From the NCBI RefSeq assembly GCF_020687205.1, contig NZ_JAJEQE010000008.1, positions 1 to 64,000 on the forward strand: 64,000 nt of DNA. Direction: 5' to 3'. Source of the DNA: Hominisplanchenecus faecis. GTDB lineage: Bacteria > Bacillota > Clostridia > Lachnospirales > Lachnospiraceae. The notes under the pieces are model-generated. The model worked only from the letters and a program-made list of their open reading frames with translations. It did not search any database and was not told the DNA's origin. The position numbers and the translations under genes were made by a program. How positions within the stretch are numbered: position 1 is the first letter of the stretch; every line of letters begins with the position of its first letter. Shown here piece by piece: positions 60,045 through 64,000 of the stretch.

Positions 60045-60730
60045 TAGAACCTGCCCCCTCTGTATTCTACGGAAACCGTGCCGCCATCCCCTTCGAACTG
60101 CATGGTATGGCTGCCCTCTGTGATCAGGATATCAGGCACCGTGCTGTACCCTTTTGGGATCTGGTAGCTTTTTCCGTCATATGTCACTGTGACCGCCGCC
60201 GAAGCTTCAAAAACACACCCCGTCGGCATCACATCCCCTACGACCGTGATTTCACCCGGTACCGGGATGTTTTTATAGTCTCTGATGATATCCGTTTCAA
60301 AATTAAAGCTGTCCCATTCCCAGTCATCCAGTGACGTTTTCCGTGCCAGCTTGTACGGCTCTGCATCCAGTGTGACTACGATCTGGCTGTAATGCTGGTT
60401 GAGCTTGCTGCTGTCCACGCTTACCCTGGCATCGTAATAATAGCCGTCATCCCCGAAGATGACCGGGAGCCGCCTGCCGTGCAGTTTCCCACGGATGTCA
60501 CTGGCTTTTGACAGCCATGTGCTGTAAGTGCCGTCCTTGAAGTCGAACGTCAGCTTATGTGTTGCATTGTCGTACACTGGGAAACCGGTAATGGCTTCCG
60601 TCAAGTCCAGTGCACCGTTCCTGCCGGGGATGGTCACGGTACTTTTCCGGACGGACGGCGTACCAAGATCCACACCCAACAGTTTCAGCCCAAAATCGCC
60701 CATTTTATACTTTCCGATCTGTACATCCAT
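60044..60730 (-). CDS. Prophage distal tail protein (Dit)
   Basis: A 228-residue protein that forms the ring joining tail tube and tip. It shows the Dit pattern GDFGLKLLGVDLGTPSVRKSTVTIPGRNGALDLTEAITGFPVYDNATHKLTFDFK near the N-terminus, then IRGKLHGRRLPVIFGDDGYYYDARVSVDSSKLNQHYSQIVVTLDAEPYKLAR, and a C-terminal beta domain. It lies between the tape measure and tail-tip genes, with one-base overlaps on both sides, the standard siphovirus order. Confidence 0.9.
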   Translation of the reverse strand: MDVQIGKYKMGDFGLKLLGVDLGTPSVRKSTVTIPGRNGALDLTEAITGFPVYDNATHKLTFDFKDGTYSTWLSKASDIRGKLHGRRLPVIFGDDGYYYDARVSVDSSKLNQHYSQIVVTLDAEPYKLARKTSLDDWEWDSFNFETDIIRDYKNIPVPGEITVVGDVMPTGCVFEASAAVTVTYDGKSYQIPKGYSTVPDILITEGSHTMQFEGDGGTVSVEYRGGRF

Positions 60731-63700
60731 CAGCTTCCCCTCCTCTGCCGGTTCCGTATTGTGTTCATGTTTTCATTGACGTAGGGTGTGACCGCCTTGC
60801 CCACCGTCCTTCCATCCAGGTCGACCGTGGTATGCAGCTCTGCCTGTAACTGTATTGTCTGGTTGCTTGCCGCTTCTAATAATTTCCCTATCGATGCATT
60901 GCCTGCATTTGAAACGGTTATGGAATTGCCTAATTGATTAACCATCTGCTCGAACCGGTCCAGGGATGCCAACAGCTTCGGATCCAGCTTTTGTAATGCT
61001 GCCTTTTTCTGTTCAGTATCCTCGAATGGTGTCGGGAGTGCTTCCAGTACTTTGCCCACCTCAGACAGTCGTCCTTTTTTTGCCAGCTTCTGCATTTTTT
61101 TCTTACTTGCCGCATTTGCTTTCAGGGTTTCCAGATCCAGCTCAGAATCATCGGTGCCCTTTGCCTTCTTTTTCTTTGCCGTTGTCTTGCCCGAAGTTGT
61201 GGTGCCCTTTGCATTTGTTGACGTTTTCGTGCTTTTCGCGGATTTATTTGATTTTCCAAGCCCAAACGCTTTTTTAAACGCTTCGATCATATCCTTTGCA
61301 ATGCCCCGCATGGATTTTTTCAGCGTTTCTTTTTCGCCATTCAGACTCTTGATCAGGCTCTTGGCTATCTTCTTTCCGGCTTCTTCGGTTGCTTCCTGTG
61401 CGGTCTTGGCTGCCTCTTCCACTTCTTTCGTCCATCCGGCTTTTGTGTCTGTCAGACGCTGTTCGAAAAATTCCTTGCTGTAGGTTTCGGACGAACCCTG
61501 CAGCTGTTCCCATTTCTTCTTGTACGCCTCCAGCTCCTCTTCCGACATCGCATTCAGGTGCTCCACGAAGTTGTCTGCCTCGTTCAGGTCCATGCCGAGG
61601 ATCTGATCCATCAGGCTTTTCGGTATCTTGTCCCTGAGCTTTTTCATCCCCTCCTGGTACCGCTCGACTTGTGTCAGCTGGGTGTCCAGGTCGTACATAT
61701 TGGCCGGCTCTGACATCTTCTTTTTCATGTCGTCCCGAAATGAGATGATCTTGTCGTAAGCTTTCTGGTACTTGTCTGCGATCTCGTCCAGCTTCTTGTC
61801 TAAGTCGTCTTCGATCTTACTGTAAGCTTTCTCTGTCCCTTCTTTCAGGGCATCCATGAACGTTGATGTGTATTTGTTGGCATAGTTCTTGATCTTTTTG
61901 GCGTTTTTCCGGAGCTTTTTTGCTTCTTCCTGGAGCTTTTTCTTCTGCGTTGCATCCGTGGTGTTGCCCGCCTCTGTTTTCTTGTCTTCGGCCAGTTTTT
62001 CGTATTTTTTTACAACCTTATCCACATAGCCGTCAATCTTGTTATCCAGCTTGGAAACCAGGAGTTCCTGACGCTTGTCAAGCCCGCTGGTGATGGATTC
62101 CATGATCGCAGACGCCGCATCAGAATAACCGCCCTTTGCTGCATCCACTTCACCGGCAGCCTTGACGGCTTCCTCGGACATCTTTTTCATGGTCTTTTTC
62201 AGCTTCGGGACTTCGGCTTCAATGCCCTTGATCACACCGCCGACGATGTGCTTGCCGATCTCATCCTTGAAAACCTTTGATGGGGAATGGATGCCCAGTT
62301 CGTCTTTGGCGGCATCCACAGACACTTTGGCGAGGTCTCTGGCACTCTTCTCAACATCTCCGCTACCTTCATCAATGCCGACTGCCATACCGGCCGCCAG
62401 CATCTCACCAACTTCGTCACGCATGACACGGGACGGGGATTTTATGTTGCCTTCCTTTTTTGCCCCGGCAACTGCATTTCTGACCGCTGCCCTTGCAGCT
62501 TCTTCGACTGCCGGGGAATTGGCTGTCATACCGGCAACGGTTCCACGCATAAGGTTCGCACCAACGTTATAGAACCCGTTGTAATATCCCAGTGCTGCGT
62601 CTTCCGCTTTCCGGATGGAACTGCTCGCCGCCTGTGACACCTGTCCGGAATTCTGCTGGATTCCGTCCGCGGTTGCTTTCTGCGACTCTTTTCCGGCTTC
62701 CTCTCCGCCTTTTTTAGCCGCCTCCGTAACTTCTTTCTGGCCGGATTCGATCCCGCTTTTTGCCTTTTCTGTATGTTCCTTGCCGCTCTTCTCTCCGACT
62801 TCGCCTGCTTTCTGGGCAATTTCCTGCCCTGCATTCTCCCAGTTCGCAGATATCGCTGACAGTTCCTCTGTAGATGCCTCCACTGCTTCGCCACTTGTCG
62901 CCGAAAAACTCCGTGCATATTCTTCTAACTGTGGTTTTGTCATTTCCGTACATGCTTTGACGAGATTTGCACTCTGCGGCCCCAACTCTAACAAGTGGTC
63001 ATACAATTCTTTGGTCATACCGTCACCGGCACGGCCTGCGAGGGTTTTCATATTCTGAACCCACTGATTCGCAGCATTTTCTGAGCTGTGCATATGTTTT
63101 ATTATATCTTCAGCAGAAATTTCTTTGTCGCCTGAAAATTCCTCATACTCATTCACAATGCCTTTCAGGCTGTTCTGGATGGACGTTTTCATGTCCTCAT
63201 AGGCTTGTTTGACCTCATCGGACATTTCTGTTGCGGAGTCTGATACGCCCTGGTTTGATTCTTCAACAGCGGTTTTATACTCGTAAGCTTTCTCCGCTAT
63301 TTTGTTGTATCTTTCATCTGCTTCCGAAGTTGTCCCCTGTAAGCCGGCAACGACTTCTTTTTGTTCTTTTATCTGGCCGTTCAGGGCGTTCAGCTGCAAT
63401 GCATATTTGTCAACCGGTTCACCGGCTGCTGCGTAACTGCTCGCCATTTCCTGCACGGATTCTGTGCCGTCCTGTATCGCAGCGTTATGTTCGTTAATCT
63501 TCTTTACTGCCTGTGACCGCAGGTCGTTGAGCACTTCTTCCGCTTCTGACAGCTGGATCTGTGCCTCTGCCAGATCAGAAGCCGCCTTGTTTGCTTGTTC
63601 CTGATAAGCATTTGCAAGTGCCTGCTGCTTCATGGAATCGATCACGGCATCCACTGCGGATTTCTCCCTGTTCAGTGCCCCGGTTGTTTCATCAACGGAA

Positions 63701-64000
63701 AGTCCAAGCTTCGGCATGGCTCCGTTGAGCTGGTCGACGATCGTGTTCATCTGTGCTTTGTCTGAGGCTGTTTTATTTGTTTTATCCGCCAGCTCGTAGA
63801 GTTTGTCCGCAAGGTTCTGGTAGGTAGCCGCTTCTGTTTTCGCACTTTTGATGCTTTCTTTTCTCTCTTTCGCATGCTCTTCCATGCTGTCTTTCAGCTC
63901 ATCGTAGGAATCCTTGCACTGCTCGATCGCCTTCCGGTTCTTTACTGACTCCGATGTCCGGTCTTTCATGACCGCACCGAATGCCACGGCCGCCGCTGTA
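60730..64000 (-). CDS. Prophage tail tape measure protein (N-terminus beyond the window)
   Basis: The frame stays open to the right edge, so at least 1089 residues are present and the true start is outside. The visible part is mostly helical: coiled coils (about the first 330 visible residues and again 640-800) separated by Ala/Gly/Ser-rich segments. Two copies of the motif typical of tape measures occur: IKSPSRVMRDEVGEMLAAGMAVGI and IHSPSKVFKDEIGKHIVGGVIKGI. A Lys/Thr-rich stretch (KSTKTSTNAKGTTTSGKTTAKKKKAKG) precedes the C-terminal part. Length sets tail length; at about 0.15 nm per residue the tail exceeds 160 nm. Confidence 0.92.
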   Translation of the reverse strand, partial: TAAAVAFGAVMKDRTSESVKNRKAIEQCKDSYDELKDSMEEHAKERKESIKSAKTEAATYQNLADKLYELADKTNKTASDKAQMNTIVDQLNGAMPKLGLSVDETTGALNREKSAVDAVIDSMKQQALANAYQEQANKAASDLAEAQIQLSEAEEVLNDLRSQAVKKINEHNAAIQDGTESVQEMASSYAAAGEPVDKYALQLNALNGQIKEQKEVVAGLQGTTSEADERYNKIAEKAYEYKTAVEESNQGVSDSATEMSDEVKQAYEDMKTSIQNSLKGIVNEYEEFSGDKEISAEDIIKHMHSSENAANQWVQNMKTLAGRAGDGMTKELYDHLLELGPQSANLVKACTEMTKPQLEEYARSFSATSGEAVEASTEELSAISANWENAGQEIAQKAGEVGEKSGKEHTEKAKSGIESGQKEVTEAAKKGGEEAGKESQKATADGIQQNSGQVSQAASSSIRKAEDAALGYYNGFYNVGANLMRGTVAGMTANSPAVEEAARAAVRNAVAGAKKEGNIKSPSRVMRDEVGEMLAAGMAVGIDEGSGDVEKSARDLAKVSVDAAKDELGIHSPSKVFKDEIGKHIVGGVIKGIEAEVPKLKKTMKKMSEEAVKAAGEVDAAKGGYSDAASAIMESITSGLDKRQELLVSKLDNKIDGYVDKVVKKYEKLAEDKKTEAGNTTDATQKKKLQEEAKKLRKNAKKIKNYANKYTSTFMDALKEGTEKAYSKIEDDLDKKLDEIADKYQKAYDKIISFRDDMKKKMSEPANMYDLDTQLTQVERYQEGMKKLRDKIPKSLMDQILGMDLNEADNFVEHLNAMSEEELEAYKKKWEQLQGSSETYSKEFFEQRLTDTKAGWTKEVEEAAKTAQEATEEAGKKIAKSLIKSLNGEKETLKKSMRGIAKDMIEAFKKAFGLGKSNKSAKSTKTSTNAKGTTTSGKTTAKKKKAKGTDDSELDLETLKANAASKKKMQKLAKKGRLSEVGKVLEALPTPFEDTEQKKAALQKLDPKLLASLDRFEQMVNQLGNSITVSNAGNASIGKLLEAASNQTIQLQAELHTTVDLDGRTVGKAVTPYVNENMNTIRNRQRRGS

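Larger units (their letters stand above)
53822..64000. mobile_element. Siphovirus-like prophage, late end (continues beyond the window)
   Basis: From the tRNA-Thr fragment to the right edge the genes are phage late genes in standard order on the minus strand: tape measure, Dit, tail-tip protein, two fibres, appendage, holin, accessory pair, amidase. Integrase, packaging and head genes would lie to the right of the window. The siphovirus class follows from the long tape measure protein and the Dit/Tal pair. Confidence 0.9.

Overview
The window looks like a chromosome segment of a Gram-positive gut anaerobe of the Lachnospiraceae, most likely Blautia or a close relative. This is an inference from gene content: a ThiW-type thiamine cluster, a SpoIIM-like protein next to XerD, RNase Y, QueH, HelD, a domain-permuted GH3 glucosidase and YesM/YesN signalling. 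Strong TTGACA/TATAAT-type promoters and short hairpin-U terminators also fit. Most genes lie on the minus strand.

Layout. 1-90: start of an IS607-family serine recombinase, cut by the window edge. 284-4392: DAHP synthase, then a thiE-thiD-thiW-thiM thiamine salvage operon. 4562-8705: a siroheme/cobalamin-type dehydrogenase, XerD, a SpoIIM-like membrane protein and RNase Y. 8986-15846: a mannose-family PTS (IIAB, IIC, IID), an oligo-1,6-glucosidase and a HAD phosphatase, with a LacI-type regulator upstream and a promoter flanked by two palindromic operators. 15861-17578: recX-recA behind a perfect LexA box. 18074-22479: an ABC-2 exporter, topoisomerase III and a left-handed beta-helix transferase. 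22744-25342: asd and argH. 25802-34257: a secreted 1160-residue GH3 glucosidase, a lipoprotein sugar-binding protein and a divergent YesM/YesN two-component system. 34279-38677: an orphan SsuBC-like ABC pair, QueH and HelD. 38966-44290: a GNAT, a polar amino-acid ABC transporter, an SH3 cell-wall protein and D-lactate dehydrogenase. 44456-49571: a TetR-controlled heterodimeric ABC exporter operon. 49936-53654: two lipoproteins, one an arylsulfate sulfotransferase, and a sugar-nucleotide reductase.

From about 53.8 kb to the right edge lies the late end of a siphovirus-like prophage. Its junction is the 3' part of a tRNA-Thr. Read on the minus strand it runs tape measure, Dit, tail-tip protein, two fibre proteins, an appendage protein, holin and amidase. 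Two extra genes with their own control signals sit between holin and amidase: a ribbon-helix-helix protein and an ORF6N protein with a degenerate ImmA-like tail.

Less ordinary signals are: two small palindromic repeat families present at several loci; a structured intergenic RNA candidate at 14.57-14.77 kb; a duplicated direct-repeat promoter that in one copy drives only about 100 nt ending in a terminator; structured leaders before argH, the GNAT gene and the 49.9 kb lipoprotein; and the prophage accessory pair.
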